NCBI GenBank assembly: GCA_963808815.1
Contig: CAWEGI010000003.1
Span: 146,304-210,303 of the forward strand
Length of the DNA: 64,000 nt
Reading direction: 5' to 3'
Source of the DNA: DATBLE01 sp963808815
Lineage (GTDB): Bacteria > Actinomycetota > Thermoleophilia > Gaiellales > Gaiellaceae
Of the stretch, positions 8,106 to 17,468 are shown in pieces. Under the pieces are notes generated by a model. That model was not told where the DNA came from. It did no database searches and saw only the letters and a list, made by a program, of their open reading frames with translations. Every line of letters starts with the position of its first letter. Within the stretch, counting starts at the first letter, position 1. The translations under genes and the position numbers were made by a program.

Positions 8106-9529
8106 CGGGCGCGGCGCGGCACTCCGAACAGCCCGGGCGTGCTCGCGATCGATTGCAGGATCGTCATGAACGGGCCTCGCCGTGAGTCCGTCGAGCGGTC
8201 CGCCTCGTTGGCCGCATGATGGAGCCAGCAGGCGTGGAAGCAGACCGTCTGAACCACCTCGTCGAGTGCGAGCGCCGTTGCCATTCGTCTGCGCAGCTGC
8301 TCCAGCAACGACTCGCGACCGTCGATCCCGAAGCACGTCGCGAACGCGGCGGGCCGGTCGGCGTAGCGGCTGCGGGCGGCGATGGCGTCGACGCCTGCGT
8401 AGAGGAAGTCGGTGAGGGGCAGACCTTCCTCGGTCGCATGCTCCCAGTCGATCACACCCAGGCGGTTCTGGTCGTCGACGAGCACGTTGGCGAGTGTGAG
8501 GTCCCCGTGGCCGGGGACGAACGCACAGCGCCGGCTCTCTGCCCGCTCGCCGAGTGACTTCAGGAAGGCGAGGTACGCATCGTCAACGGCCGCCCGCGAC
8601 GCCGGGCCGAAGAGGAACCGCTCGAGGTCGCCGGCGTTGATGGGACGAATGCGCGAGCAGGCTTGATTCCACCGTTCCAGCCAATCTGCGATCCATGTCT
8701 GGAGTTGGCGGGCCTCGATCTCGCCGCGACCCACGAGTTCTGCCGCACGGCGTCCGCCGAGAAAGGACAGAACCACGTAGGGCAGGGTGCCGAGGCGACC
8801 GGACCCGATCGTGGCAGGAGTGTGCACGCCTGCCGCGCCTGCGCCGGGCGCGACGCTGCGCAGTGCGTCCAGTTCGGCGGCGGCGCCGGGCGACACCTTG
8901 CCGACCACCTCTGGGTCGGGCTGACCACCGAAGCGGTAGAGGATCGCCCCCTGTGCTTCCTCCTGTGCCGCGATCAGCACGCTGCCCTGGCGGCGATTCC
9001 ACTGTTCGGGGTCGAAGAGCCACGCGGCGAGCGGGACCGTCAGGTCGCGCCGGTGGACCGTCCCCGTCGGACCGAAGACGGCGCGACCGCGTGTCCCGAG
9101 CCCGAGTGCGATCAGCCGCTTTCTCCGGTTGATCGGGATGCCGCCGGTCAGTGCGTAGCGCTCCGCGACCGTCCCGACCGGGACGAGGTAGCGAGGGTGA
9201 ACCGCGTCGGGCACGTTGAGAAGCGTCGCCGCATGCTGCAGCCCGGCGCTGACCAGCGCCCGGCGGAGACGTGTGGCGCCGCCGGGTACGACATAGGCGA
9301 TTCCGACCCCCGACAGGCGCCCGGCCGCCGTCGAGGCCGCCTGCTCCGCCCACCGCGCGTCGCGCCGTTGCGACCGGCTCGGCGCGACGATGACGAGGTC
9401 GACGATCTTGCCCGAGGCTCTCCGGTCGGAGCATCGCGGCGCGAGCGCCTGCGGACAGCCGTCTCCCAGGACGAGCGTCCCGTCGGCAGCTCCGTTCGGC
9501 AGGAGCAATTCGAGTGGTGAGCACCGCAA
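8102..9529 (-). CDS. Aminoglycoside-phosphotransferase-fold (APH) kinase in EPS operon
   Basis: 475 residues. The C-terminal half has the APH kinase catalytic loop VPGHGDLTLANVL and, downstream, VIDWEHA, equivalent to the Brenner HxDxxxxN and DxD motifs of protein-kinase-like folds. The N-terminal about 200 residues (GLGTRGRAVFGPTG and similar) are not recognised. It could phosphorylate a sugar or a lipid-linked intermediate; antibiotic resistance is unlikely given the operon. It has the most upstream start of the leftward operon: TTG at 9529, no clear ribosome-binding site, and the true start may lie further in. A strong hairpin lies just upstream. Confidence 0.75.
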   Translation of the reverse strand: MRCSPLELLLPNGAADGTLVLGDGCPQALAPRCSDRRASGKIVDLVIVAPSRSQRRDARWAEQAASTAAGRLSGVGIAYVVPGGATRLRRALVSAGLQHAATLLNVPDAVHPRYLVPVGTVAERYALTGGIPINRRKRLIALGLGTRGRAVFGPTGTVHRRDLTVPLAAWLFDPEQWNRRQGSVLIAAQEEAQGAILYRFGGQPDPEVVGKVSPGAAAELDALRSVAPGAGAAGVHTPATIGSGRLGTLPYVVLSFLGGRRAAELVGRGEIEARQLQTWIADWLERWNQACSRIRPINAGDLERFLFGPASRAAVDDAYLAFLKSLGERAESRRCAFVPGHGDLTLANVLVDDQNRLGVIDWEHATEEGLPLTDFLYAGVDAIAARSRYADRPAAFATCFGIDGRESLLEQLRRRMATALALDEVVQTVCFHACWLHHAANEADRSTDSRRGPFMTILQSIASTPGLFGVPRRAR

Positions 9530-9579
9530 GACGCGACCTCTTCCGGTCGGAAGGACGCACCGAGTATGGCGGCGAACGT

Positions 9580-9614
9580 GGCTGCCAGGCCCGGTCGAGC
9601 GGGGCCTGGCAGCC
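9580..9614 (-). terminator. Strong hairpin, probable terminator of the Ig/TIM-barrel gene
   Basis: Perfect 13-bp inverted repeat (9580–9592 and 9602–9614) with a 9-nt loop, 31 bp past the stop of the leftward gene at 9646. No U-tract follows on the minus strand, as is usual for actinobacterial intrinsic terminators. It separates that gene from the EPS operon starting at 9529. Confidence 0.65.
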
Positions 9615-9645
9615 GGGTCGACCTAGGAGCGTGCCCGCGAAGTGC

Positions 9646-11847
9646 TCACGACCCGGAGCGGCTCGCGTAGACGTTCCATGCCTGGCGCTTCGACCGGTCC
9701 GGGTTGAGCAGTCCGAAGCCGGGAACATCGTCGTCCATCATCGAGTAGACGCAGACGAAGGCGAGCCTCGGATCGTTGGCGAGCGCGTCGAAGTCGTGGC
9801 CGACGATCGACGCCTGCCCACTCTCGCCGTACTTGCTCGCCGGTCCACCCGCCTCGGTGGCTCCGATCGGGATGGACTGATCGCCGTGCGCATCCATCAC
9901 CGACCGAACGGACGGCGTCATGCGGAACGCCATGTTCCAGATGTTCCAGGTGCCGGCCGCGAACGGATCGTCGTAGAGGTGCAGCGACAGCAGGTCGAAA
10001 TGTCCTTTGGCGCCGGCGTTGTACATATCCGTGACGAACTTGACCGGCCCGTCTCCGCCCTTCCAGAGAGCTCCGGCGATGACGATCGCCTTCGGGTCGG
10101 CCGCCTTGATCGCGTCGTAGACTGGAATCAACGACTTCGCGTAACTCGTTCCGTTCCAGCCGTGCAGGTCGGGCTCGTTGGTGAACTCGTAGAGCCTGAC
10201 CCGCCCTTTCCACTTCGTCGCCTGACTCGAGGCGAAAGCCGCAGCCGTGCTCGGGCTGACCGGCCCTGTGGTTCCGAACAGGACGAGGATGGGCTCCATG
10301 CCGCGGGAGAGGACGCCGTTGACGACCGCGTCGACCTTCGACTGGTTACCCGGCAGCGAGTCGAAGCGGACGAGCTTCGCTCCGACCGCCTGGATCTGGT
10401 TGAGCTCGAAGTTCTGGTCGGCTGCGCTCCGGTCCAGGATCTTGTAGCCGGTGGCGATGCCGAACCGCGGGATGCTTCCGTACGACGGCGCCGGCGGCGG
10501 GCTTGCCGCGTTCGAGACCGTGACCGACGACGATGCGGTGGCGGTCAGGCCGCCCGTTCCGTACGCCGTCACCGCGAGCGTGTGCTGCCCGTTCTTGAGC
10601 AACGTCGTGTCGAGGCGGCCGGCAGGATCGCCTCCGTACTGGTACGGGGCGACTTGATCCGTCGACTTGGACGTCCCGTCGATCATGAAATCGACCCTGG
10701 TGACCGGCGTGTCTCCGGTCGGATTGGCCGTCCACGTCAGGGTGCCGGTCAGCGTGGCGCCGTCGGCGATGCTCGAGGTGACGCCGAACGTCGGCGGCGC
10801 CGTCGCCGGACCGTTCGTGACAGTCACGGAGCTGGTCGCGGTCGCCGTACGCCCATCCGTGGCGTGCGCCTTGACGCTCAGGGTGTGCGCGCCGTCGCTC
10901 AGCGTCGTCGTGTCGAGCGTGCCGCTGGGGTCTCCATTGAACTGGTAAGGGCTGATGTTCTCGGTCCACTTCACGGTGCCGTCGATCAGGAAGTCGACCG
11001 AGCTGACAGTCGTCCCGCTCGGCGTGGCGGTCCACTTCGCCGGGCCGGTGAGCGTGGCGCCGTTGGCGATGCTCGACGTGACGACGAAAGAGGACGGAGG
11101 TGGCGGTGGCGGTGGTGTCGCGCCGTTGGCGACGGTGACCGCGCTGCTCGTGGTGGCCGTCCGACCATCGGCGGCATGGGCCTTGAGAGCGAGCGTGTGC
11201 GCGCCGTTGCTCAGCGTCGTCGTGTCGAGCGTGCCGCTGGCGTCTCCATTGAACAGGTAAGGGGTGATGTTCTCGGTCCACTTCACGGTGCCGTCGATCA
11301 GGAAGTCGACCGAGCTGACAGTCGTTCCGCTCGGGGTGGCGGTCCACTTCACCGGGCCGGTGAGCGTGGCGCCGTTGGCGATGCTGGAGGTGACGACGAA
11401 AGAGGACGGAGGTGGCGGCGGCGGAGGTGGCGGCGGTGGCGATGGGTTCTTGCCGTTGGCGATCGTCACCGTCACCGACTGGCTGGTCGCGTGGTTGTTT
11501 CCTGCGTCACGGTGGGCTTTCACGGTCAGCTTGTGCTGCCCGTCCGGAAGCGACGTCGTGTCGAAGCGGCCTGCCGGATCGCCTCCGAACTGGTACGGGG
11601 CTGTTGGATCCGTCCACTTGGACGACCCGTCGATCAGGAATTCGATCCTGTTCGGTGTCCCGCCGGACGACGCCGTCCACGTCACCTGGCCCGACAGGGT
11701 CATGTTGTCATCCAGCTTCGAGCCGTTGATCGAGGACGAAACCGTGAGTCCCGACTCTGTCCTCGAGGCCGAACTCGCTCCTGTGAGCGAGACGGCCAGC
11801 ACCGAGACGGCGATCAACAGCAGCGCAAAGAGAGAGTGCGGCTTCAC
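9646..11847 (-). CDS. Secreted protein: four Ig-like repeats plus TIM-barrel glycoside-hydrolase-like domain
   Basis: 733 residues from a GTG at 11847, chosen because an AGGGGG ribosome-binding site sits about 8 nt before it and it begins directly with a signal peptide (SLFALLLIAVSVLAVSLTGA). Four repeats of about 95 residues (…SSINGSKLDD…, …SSIANGATLTGPVKW…) follow, two joined by proline linkers of up to 11 Pro. The last about 280 residues resemble a GH39/GH5-type barrel: TNEPDLHG (acid/base Glu candidate), LSLHLYDD and GATEAGGP (nucleophile Glu candidate). It probably binds and trims the EPS outside the cell. Exact GH family not certain. Confidence 0.8.
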   Translation of the reverse strand: MKPHSLFALLLIAVSVLAVSLTGASSASRTESGLTVSSSINGSKLDDNMTLSGQVTWTASSGGTPNRIEFLIDGSSKWTDPTAPYQFGGDPAGRFDTTSLPDGQHKLTVKAHRDAGNNHATSQSVTVTIANGKNPSPPPPPPPPPPPSSFVVTSSIANGATLTGPVKWTATPSGTTVSSVDFLIDGTVKWTENITPYLFNGDASGTLDTTTLSNGAHTLALKAHAADGRTATTSSAVTVANGATPPPPPPPSSFVVTSSIANGATLTGPAKWTATPSGTTVSSVDFLIDGTVKWTENISPYQFNGDPSGTLDTTTLSDGAHTLSVKAHATDGRTATATSSVTVTNGPATAPPTFGVTSSIADGATLTGTLTWTANPTGDTPVTRVDFMIDGTSKSTDQVAPYQYGGDPAGRLDTTLLKNGQHTLAVTAYGTGGLTATASSSVTVSNAASPPPAPSYGSIPRFGIATGYKILDRSAADQNFELNQIQAVGAKLVRFDSLPGNQSKVDAVVNGVLSRGMEPILVLFGTTGPVSPSTAAAFASSQATKWKGRVRLYEFTNEPDLHGWNGTSYAKSLIPVYDAIKAADPKAIVIAGALWKGGDGPVKFVTDMYNAGAKGHFDLLSLHLYDDPFAAGTWNIWNMAFRMTPSVRSVMDAHGDQSIPIGATEAGGPASKYGESGQASIVGHDFDALANDPRLAFVCVYSMMDDDVPGFGLLNPDRSKRQAWNVYASRSGS

Positions 11848-12123
11848 TCGGGTAACCCCCTCGTGTTCAGTCCGTTTACCTGGGCGCACCTGTTATCGGA
11901 GCGTCTCCCCACTTTTGAAACATCGATCCCTCAATCGGGGGAGGGCGCCGGCCGGGGCGCGCGAGGATGATCAGGGGGTTGACCCACGTCGCGCGCCGGC
12001 CCGCAGCGAGCCAACGATCGCTGAGTTCATCGCTACCGAGGGAGTCCGTTCGTGGCGACCGCCGCTAGAATTGGGAGAATCCGCCCTACCGCTCGTTCGG
12101 TGGCCGGTCGGAGCAAGGACTCG
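11848..12123. promoter_or_regulatory. Divergent intergenic region between the Ig/TIM-barrel gene and the BY-kinase gene
   Basis: 276 bp without a convincing gene. On the minus strand a weak pair (TTTCAA, 17 bp, GATAAC near 11905–11930) could drive the secreted protein. On the plus strand a TAGAAT at 12065–12070 could be a -10 for the BY-kinase, without a recognisable -35. No operator repeat was noticed. Confidence 0.35.
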
Positions 12124-13635
12124 ATGAGAAGCAGCGGAATCGAAGATCTCAAGGCGGTCCTCCGCCGGTCGGCGCTGTTGATCGTGGCGATCGTCCTGAT
12201 CGGCGTCGTGGTGATGAACGTCATCCGCCAGGTCGGAGGACCGAGCTACGACGCCTCGGCCAGAGTCCTGCTCAACACCTCCGACCTGTCCTCGGCGGCG
12301 CTGGGCATCAGCCAGCCGTACCAGGATCCGGCCCGCGTCGACCAGGCGGAGCAGAACCTCGTCGACTCACCCGACCTCTACACGTACGCGGCCCGGCGTG
12401 CGGGCGGCGGTCCCATTGTGGCGAGCGAGCTGATGAACAGCGTCTCCGGCACCGTCTCGAACAACGTCGTCAACTTCCAGGGCACGGCCGGGCGCGCCCC
12501 AACCGCCGTCCGCGCCGTAAACGTAGTCGCCACCGCCTACCCGCCGTGGCGAGCTCAGGTGAAGGGACGTGCGATCGACTCGGCGATCGACCAGATCCGC
12601 AGCCGTGAAGCGAGCTTCGGCAAGACCGACGAGCTCGACCGGCAACTTCAGCAGCTCCAGGTGCTGAAGACCCTGAACGCAGGCGAGACCCTGTTCGTCG
12701 ACCAGGCCGACGGGGCGACCAAGACGACGCCGCGACCGGTGAAGGACTCGATCCTCGGCGGGGTGATCGGGCTGGTCATCGCGCTCCTCGTCGTCGGCGC
12801 GCGGGAGCTGTTCGACACCAGCGTCCGCAGCGAGAGCGACGTCGAGGACGTCCTGGAGGCACCCGTTCTGGCGACGATCGAGTCGATGCCCCGTCAGCTC
12901 AGGGTTTCGGTGCTCGGCGGGGACGGAGGCCGCTTCAACGACGAGTACGAACTCCTCGCGGCGAACGTCGCGCAGATCTTCGACGGCCACGAGGGCGCCG
13001 TCCAACTGGCCGTGACCAGTGCCCTGAGCGGGGAGGGGAAGACGACCACCGCTGCGAACCTAGCGGCGGCGTTGGCCCGGCGTGGATCCCGCGTCGTACT
13101 CGCCGACTTCGACCTGCGCAAGCCGGCGGTGTCGGAGTTCATGGGCATTCCCCGTACCGCGGCCGGGGTCAACGACCTCCTGTCCGGCTCCGCCGACCTC
13201 CGCTCCGTGCTGTGGCGCGTCGAGCCGAACGGAGGGAACGGCTCGCATGCCCACGAGCGGCAGAGTCACGCGCTGGCTGGGGCGCGACCGGGTGGTTCCG
13301 GCGGCGAGGGTTCCCTCACGGTCATGCCCGGAGGGTCCGCCCGCAGCGACCCGTCGAGCCGGTTCGTGCGCCTGCCGGCCCTGCTCGACGAGTTGCCCGC
13401 CGAGATCGAGTTCGTCATCGTCGACACCCCGCCGGCGCTGCTCGTAGCCGGGATGGCGGAGCTGGCTCAGAGCGTCGACGGCGTGATCGTCGTCGTCCGG
13501 CACGGGTATGTCCACCGCCGGCGGCTGCGGGCGTTGGGGCGTCAGGCGAGTTCCTGGCGGGCGCGCATCATCGGCGCGGTACTCAACGACAGCCCAAGCA
13601 AAGAGGGGCGGCTCTACTACTACGGGCAGTCGTAA
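12124..13635 (+). CDS. Wzz chain-length determinant / bacterial tyrosine kinase (BY-kinase) fusion
   Basis: 503 residues from ATG 12124, preceded by an AGGA site; a GTG at 12052 would add 24 basic residues. TM helix near 17–35, an extracytoplasmic coiled segment, TM2 near 210–226, then the kinase domain with Walker A SALSGEGKTTT (299–309), Walker A' ADFDLRKP (327–334) and VIVDTPPA. The protein ends in LYYYGQS, a short tyrosine cluster of the sort autophosphorylated in BY-kinases. The family controls polymer length and export through cyclic phosphorylation. A loop rich in Gly/His (VEPNGGNGSHAHERQSH) lies between the Walker motifs. It heads the rightward EPS genes. Confidence 0.88.
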   Translation: MRSSGIEDLKAVLRRSALLIVAIVLIGVVVMNVIRQVGGPSYDASARVLLNTSDLSSAALGISQPYQDPARVDQAEQNLVDSPDLYTYAARRAGGGPIVASELMNSVSGTVSNNVVNFQGTAGRAPTAVRAVNVVATAYPPWRAQVKGRAIDSAIDQIRSREASFGKTDELDRQLQQLQVLKTLNAGETLFVDQADGATKTTPRPVKDSILGGVIGLVIALLVVGARELFDTSVRSESDVEDVLEAPVLATIESMPRQLRVSVLGGDGGRFNDEYELLAANVAQIFDGHEGAVQLAVTSALSGEGKTTTAANLAAALARRGSRVVLADFDLRKPAVSEFMGIPRTAAGVNDLLSGSADLRSVLWRVEPNGGNGSHAHERQSHALAGARPGGSGGEGSLTVMPGGSARSDPSSRFVRLPALLDELPAEIEFVIVDTPPALLVAGMAELAQSVDGVIVVVRHGYVHRRRLRALGRQASSWRARIIGAVLNDSPSKEGRLYYYGQS

Positions 13636-13639
13636 CCCG

Positions 13640-15061
13640 GTGCGTGCCGCGCGGCTCGGACTCTGGCGCGGAGATCTGCCCGCCCTCGTCGCCGGCGGTG
13701 GCGCGACCGTCCTGGTGCTCGTGGCGACCCAGCACTCCGGTGCGAAGGTCGGGGCCGGCCTCTCGCTCGGTCTGATCGCCTTCGCGGCTCTCGTCGCCGC
13801 CTGGCTGCTCGCCCCGCACCTCGTGATCGGGTGCTTGATTCCGCTCTTCGCGGTCATCCCGACCGCGAAGCTGTTCGTCTCCGGCTGGCTCGGCCCCATC
13901 AAGGACGTCGTCACCCTGGCGGCGGGAGTCGCCGTTCTGATCATGGTCGTCCGGCGCCACCGGCGCCCTGACGGTACGCACGTCGACGCCCTACTCTGCT
14001 GGTTGGTGCTCGCCTTCGGCGGGCTCTATCTGGTCAACCTCGGCGGAACGATCGCCGGCGGAGGGCATGGAATCGCCTGGGCGCAGGGCTTTCGGCTCGT
14101 CGGCGAACCGCTGATCCTGCTCCTGGCCGGCCTCATGCTGCCGAATCCGCGGAGATCGCTCCATGTCGCCCTCGTCTCGCTGATCGCCACCGGCGTGGCT
14201 GTCGCCCTGTACGGCATCTACCAGCAATACCTCGGGAGCGCGCGGCTCGTGGCGTTCGGCTACTCGTATCAGGACCAGGTGCGGAAGATCGGCGGCCACC
14301 TGAGGAGCTTTGGCACGCTCGACGACCCGTTCGCGTACGCCGCGTTCCTGCTGCTGGCGATCTCGGCTGCGCTCTGGTGGATGCAGCGCGGGCCGCTGAA
14401 GACCGTGTGCGTCTCGTTCATGGCGATGGGTCTCCTGCTCTCCTACGTTCGCAGCGCGATCCTCATCGCCGTCGCCCTGGCGGCGATCGGGCTGATCAAG
14501 TCCGGCCGTGCGGTCGTCGGCGTCGTCGTGCTGGTCGCGAGCGTGGCTGCGGCGTTCGCGTTCCTCGTTGCGGTCTCCGGTGCCAACGAGACCCACTCGG
14601 TCCGCGCTGGACCGAATACCTACGTCACGCTGAACGGTCGGACCTCCGTCTGGGCGACGGTCTTCTCGAACCCCGCCGAGGTTCCGTTCGGGCTCGGGGT
14701 CGGGAAGGTCGGCACCGCTGCGCAGCGTGCGCAGTTCGGCGTCGTGAAGAACCCGACGAAGGCGACAGAGGGAGCCAAAGCTGTCGACTCCGGATACTTC
14801 GCGACCGTGGCCGACGTGGGCCTCGTCGGGTTCGTCGTGCTGCTCGCCCTACTGACCAGGCTCGTGGTGTTGGGGCTCGCCGCGATCCGTCGATTCGAGC
14901 TGACCGGCTGGCTGGTCCTCGGTTGGCTCGCGGTCATGCTCATCGACGCCATCACCCGCGCGTCGTTCACCGGCTTTCCGACGGCATTCCTTGGGATGTT
15001 GTTCGTCGGGCTCGGCATCGCGGCCTCCTCGCAGCCGCGTCCGGACCTCCGCCCGGGTTGA
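13640..15061 (+). CDS. O-antigen ligase/polymerase-family membrane protein (Wzy/WaaL-like)
   Basis: 473 residues from GTG 13640, four bases after the BY-kinase stop. It has about 11–12 membrane helices and a large periplasmic loop with NGRTSVWATVFSNP and PFGLGVGKVG followed by DSGYFATVADVG, the pattern of PF04932-type O-antigen ligases/polymerases. Next to a Wzz/BY-kinase it most likely polymerises flipped repeat units, i.e. acts as Wzy. The frame is open further upstream, overlapping the kinase, but those residues lack membrane character. Confidence 0.82.
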   Translation: MRAARLGLWRGDLPALVAGGGATVLVLVATQHSGAKVGAGLSLGLIAFAALVAAWLLAPHLVIGCLIPLFAVIPTAKLFVSGWLGPIKDVVTLAAGVAVLIMVVRRHRRPDGTHVDALLCWLVLAFGGLYLVNLGGTIAGGGHGIAWAQGFRLVGEPLILLLAGLMLPNPRRSLHVALVSLIATGVAVALYGIYQQYLGSARLVAFGYSYQDQVRKIGGHLRSFGTLDDPFAYAAFLLLAISAALWWMQRGPLKTVCVSFMAMGLLLSYVRSAILIAVALAAIGLIKSGRAVVGVVVLVASVAAAFAFLVAVSGANETHSVRAGPNTYVTLNGRTSVWATVFSNPAEVPFGLGVGKVGTAAQRAQFGVVKNPTKATEGAKAVDSGYFATVADVGLVGFVVLLALLTRLVVLGLAAIRRFELTGWLVLGWLAVMLIDAITRASFTGFPTAFLGMLFVGLGIAASSQPRPDLRPG

Positions 15062-15089
15062 GCGTGCCTCCGACGGATGTCGAGAGCTC

Positions 15090-16325
15090 GTGCGCGTCCT
15101 GATGGTGAACGCCCACGGCGACGATGCGTCGTCAGGAGGAGCCGAGAAACTCGTCCTCGAGCTCTCGGAACGGCTCAAGGCGAGAGGGAACGAGGTCGCC
15201 CTGCTCCAGGCGTTCCCGGCACGCGAACCCGTCGGTGACCTCGATCGCACGGTATTGCACCGGGGCGACTGGCGTGACAACCGCATCCGGCGCGTGAGGA
15301 ATCACTTTGGGGACGTCATCTCACGGCCTGACGAGGCGCTGCAGAAGGCGGTCACCGAGGCCGCGCCGAACCTCGTCCACACGCATAACCTGCCCGGTCT
15401 CAGCACCGCCGTTTGGGAGGTGGCCAGACGGCTCGGCGTCCCTGTCGTCCACAGCCTCCACGACTACTACCTGTTCTGTCCGCGCACGACACTCACTCGC
15501 CGCGACGCCACCCCGTGCAGGCCCAGCCCGCTCCTCTGCGGCTACCGCACTCGTCGTCTCGCCCGCTGGTCGGCTGCAGTCTCGCACGTCGTCGGCGTGT
15601 CGCAGTACGCGATCGATCTCCATGCCGGGCTCTTCCCCACCGCCCAGAAGCACCTGATCCGGCATCCTCTGGCGACCGACCCGGTGGCGAAGTTGCCAGC
15701 GGCGGACCGGCCGCGCACGCTCGGCTACATCGGTTCCCTCGAGCGCATCAAAGGCGTCCATCTGCTCCTTGAGGCGGCCCCGCAACTCGCTGAGGTCGGT
15801 ATTCGTCTGCGGCTTGCGGGCAGAGGGCGGCTCGAGACCGAGGTCGCGCGCGTCGCTGCCGAGCAGACGAACGTCGACTGGGTCGGCGCCGTGCTGGGGG
15901 ACGACAAGCAACGATTCCTTGCCGAATGCGACCTGGGTGTCGTCCCGTCGGTATGGGCGGAGCCCGGCGGCCCGACCTACACGGTGGTCGAATGGCTCGC
16001 CGCCCGGCGGCCGGTCCTTGTCTCCACCCGGGGTGGTCTCGGAGAAGTGGCCGCGTACGCCGGCGCTACGCCGGTCGAGCCGACCTCCGGCGCGATCGTC
16101 CGCGCGCTCGGTGCCCTCTGCGAGCACCGCCGCTGGAGCGACCTCGTCGCAAGCCTCAAACCGGTGGACTCAGCGGCCGAGGCGGACCATTGGGTTGACC
16201 GGCACGTCGCGATTTACCGGTCGGTGCTGGACGCTAGTCCGGCGAGGTCTGATGCGGAGCCGGAGCTTCGTAAGCGGGTTCCGCCGTCCCACGGGCCTTC
16301 GAGCGCTGCCCGAGACGAGCCCTGA
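15090..16325 (+). CDS. Family 4 glycosyltransferase
   Basis: 411 residues. VRVLMVNAHGDDASSGGAEK at the N-terminus is the GT-B start with the glycine loop; HTHNLPGLS and HDYYLFCPR follow, and the C-terminal donor domain has GYIGSLERIKGVHLLLEA and PSVWAEPGGPTYTVVEWLA (the E-x7-E-like motif of retaining GT4). Predicted cytosolic sugar transferase of the EPS pathway. The GTG at 15090 starts exactly at the Rossmann strand, 28 bp after the polymerase stop. Its 3' end overlaps the convergent GT2 gene by 92 bp; the last about 30 residues (Pro/Ser/Arg-rich) may not be structured. Confidence 0.87.
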   Translation: MRVLMVNAHGDDASSGGAEKLVLELSERLKARGNEVALLQAFPAREPVGDLDRTVLHRGDWRDNRIRRVRNHFGDVISRPDEALQKAVTEAAPNLVHTHNLPGLSTAVWEVARRLGVPVVHSLHDYYLFCPRTTLTRRDATPCRPSPLLCGYRTRRLARWSAAVSHVVGVSQYAIDLHAGLFPTAQKHLIRHPLATDPVAKLPAADRPRTLGYIGSLERIKGVHLLLEAAPQLAEVGIRLRLAGRGRLETEVARVAAEQTNVDWVGAVLGDDKQRFLAECDLGVVPSVWAEPGGPTYTVVEWLAARRPVLVSTRGGLGEVAAYAGATPVEPTSGAIVRALGALCEHRRWSDLVASLKPVDSAAEADHWVDRHVAIYRSVLDASPARSDAEPELRKRVPPSHGPSSAARDEP

Positions 16326-17391
16326 ACGTCGTACGGACGAGCGATACCGGAGCGTCCGGTGCCGACCACCCGATCACTCGCCGCGCTGCCGGACGCGGGA
16401 GGAAGCCGACCGCAAGGAACCACACGCTTCGCTTCACACGCGAACGGGCTGAAAAGTACGGCCGGACCGACGCAGCGATTCCCCGTAACGCGAGTGACAT
16501 GCGCCGATCGTCGGGGAAGAGGTGATGCTTCGGATCGGCGGTCAACGACCAGAGGCGCCACCCGAGCAGCGCCGGATCGGGAAGCGTGCGGGCATCCTGG
16601 GGGCACGAGCGCCCCAGCTCGGCGGCGAGCTGCCGTAGCCGGTGATGAGTATTGAGGGTCAAGATGATCATCCGCCTCGGCCAATCCGCCGACGTCCCGA
16701 CGGACGCGCTGAAGTTCCTACGGTGGATGCGATGCGAACCGCCGATCTCGTCGAGTGATCGCACTGGGCCTAGGACGGGGATGAGCTCGTTCAGCCACTG
16801 GTCGAGAGCGTGCGTCTCGCCCTCGGGGAGGTCCGCCGGCAGTACCCGCCGCGCCGCCCACGCCGCATACGCCACGCCGCTCGTCAGCTGGTAGTGCCAG
16901 TTGCGCACCCGAAGGACGTGTTCGCTGAGGTCGCCACTCGGGAGAACGCCGGCGCGCGGCGGCAGGATCCGCCCGGACGGCCTGCCCGTCTCGTCGATCG
17001 TGCGCAACCGCCACTGCACCATAGCGAGGGTGGGATTTCGTTCGAACGCTCGGGCAACGTGTCCGCAGATGTCCGGGTCGAGAACGTCGTCCGCATCCAG
17101 GAAGACCACGACATCGCCGCGGCTCGCCTGCAGAGCTGCCCAGCCGGCGGTCGCCTGACCCGCGTTCTCCTGGAGCACGGCACGGACCCGACCTTCGTAG
17201 CCGTCGATCACGCTGCGCGAGTTGTCTGTCGATCCGTCGTCGACGACCACGGTCTCGACGTGCGGGTAGGTCTGGGCGAGAGCGCTGTCGATCGCGAAAG
17301 GCAGGAAGCGTCCGTAGTTGCGGTTGGTGATGCAGACGCTGATCAGGGGGTCGCGCCTAGGCAGGCGCGGATCGCCTTCGCTGTCGCTCAT
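16234..17391 (-). CDS. Family 2 glycosyltransferase
   Basis: 385 residues from ATG 17391; in-frame ATGs at 17430 and further upstream are possible, but the GT-A fold (ISVCITNRNYGRFL) starts 17 residues after this one. VVDDGSTDNS near 50 and FLDADDVLDP near 100 form the donor site and ALDQWLNEL takes the place of the ED motif. The C-terminal about 130 residues are basic and helical. It is divergent from the GT4 gene at 17469 and converges with the GT4 ending at 16325, overlapping its 3' end. Confidence 0.83.
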   Translation of the reverse strand: MSDSEGDPRLPRRDPLISVCITNRNYGRFLPFAIDSALAQTYPHVETVVVDDGSTDNSRSVIDGYEGRVRAVLQENAGQATAGWAALQASRGDVVVFLDADDVLDPDICGHVARAFERNPTLAMVQWRLRTIDETGRPSGRILPPRAGVLPSGDLSEHVLRVRNWHYQLTSGVAYAAWAARRVLPADLPEGETHALDQWLNELIPVLGPVRSLDEIGGSHRIHRRNFSASVGTSADWPRRMIILTLNTHHRLRQLAAELGRSCPQDARTLPDPALLGWRLWSLTADPKHHLFPDDRRMSLALRGIAASVRPYFSARSRVKRSVWFLAVGFLPRPAARRVIGWSAPDAPVSLVRTTFRARLGQRSKARGTAEPAYEAPAPHQTSPD

Positions 17392-17468
17392 GAGCGAACC
17401 AGGAACTTGCGGGTGCTGGGGGATGGTCATGGCGGAGGGAATCGAGTCCGACGGTATCATCGCCCGGT

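Noticed and set aside
8102..9529. Antibiotic-resistance phosphotransferase
   Set aside because: APH fold is shared by many small-molecule kinases; the coupled EPS operon makes resistance unlikely.
9514..11970. An 818-codon open frame on the plus strand opposite the Ig/TIM-barrel gene
   Set aside because: Arg/Gly-rich without domains; it is the antisense of a gene with a signal peptide, repeats and catalytic motifs.
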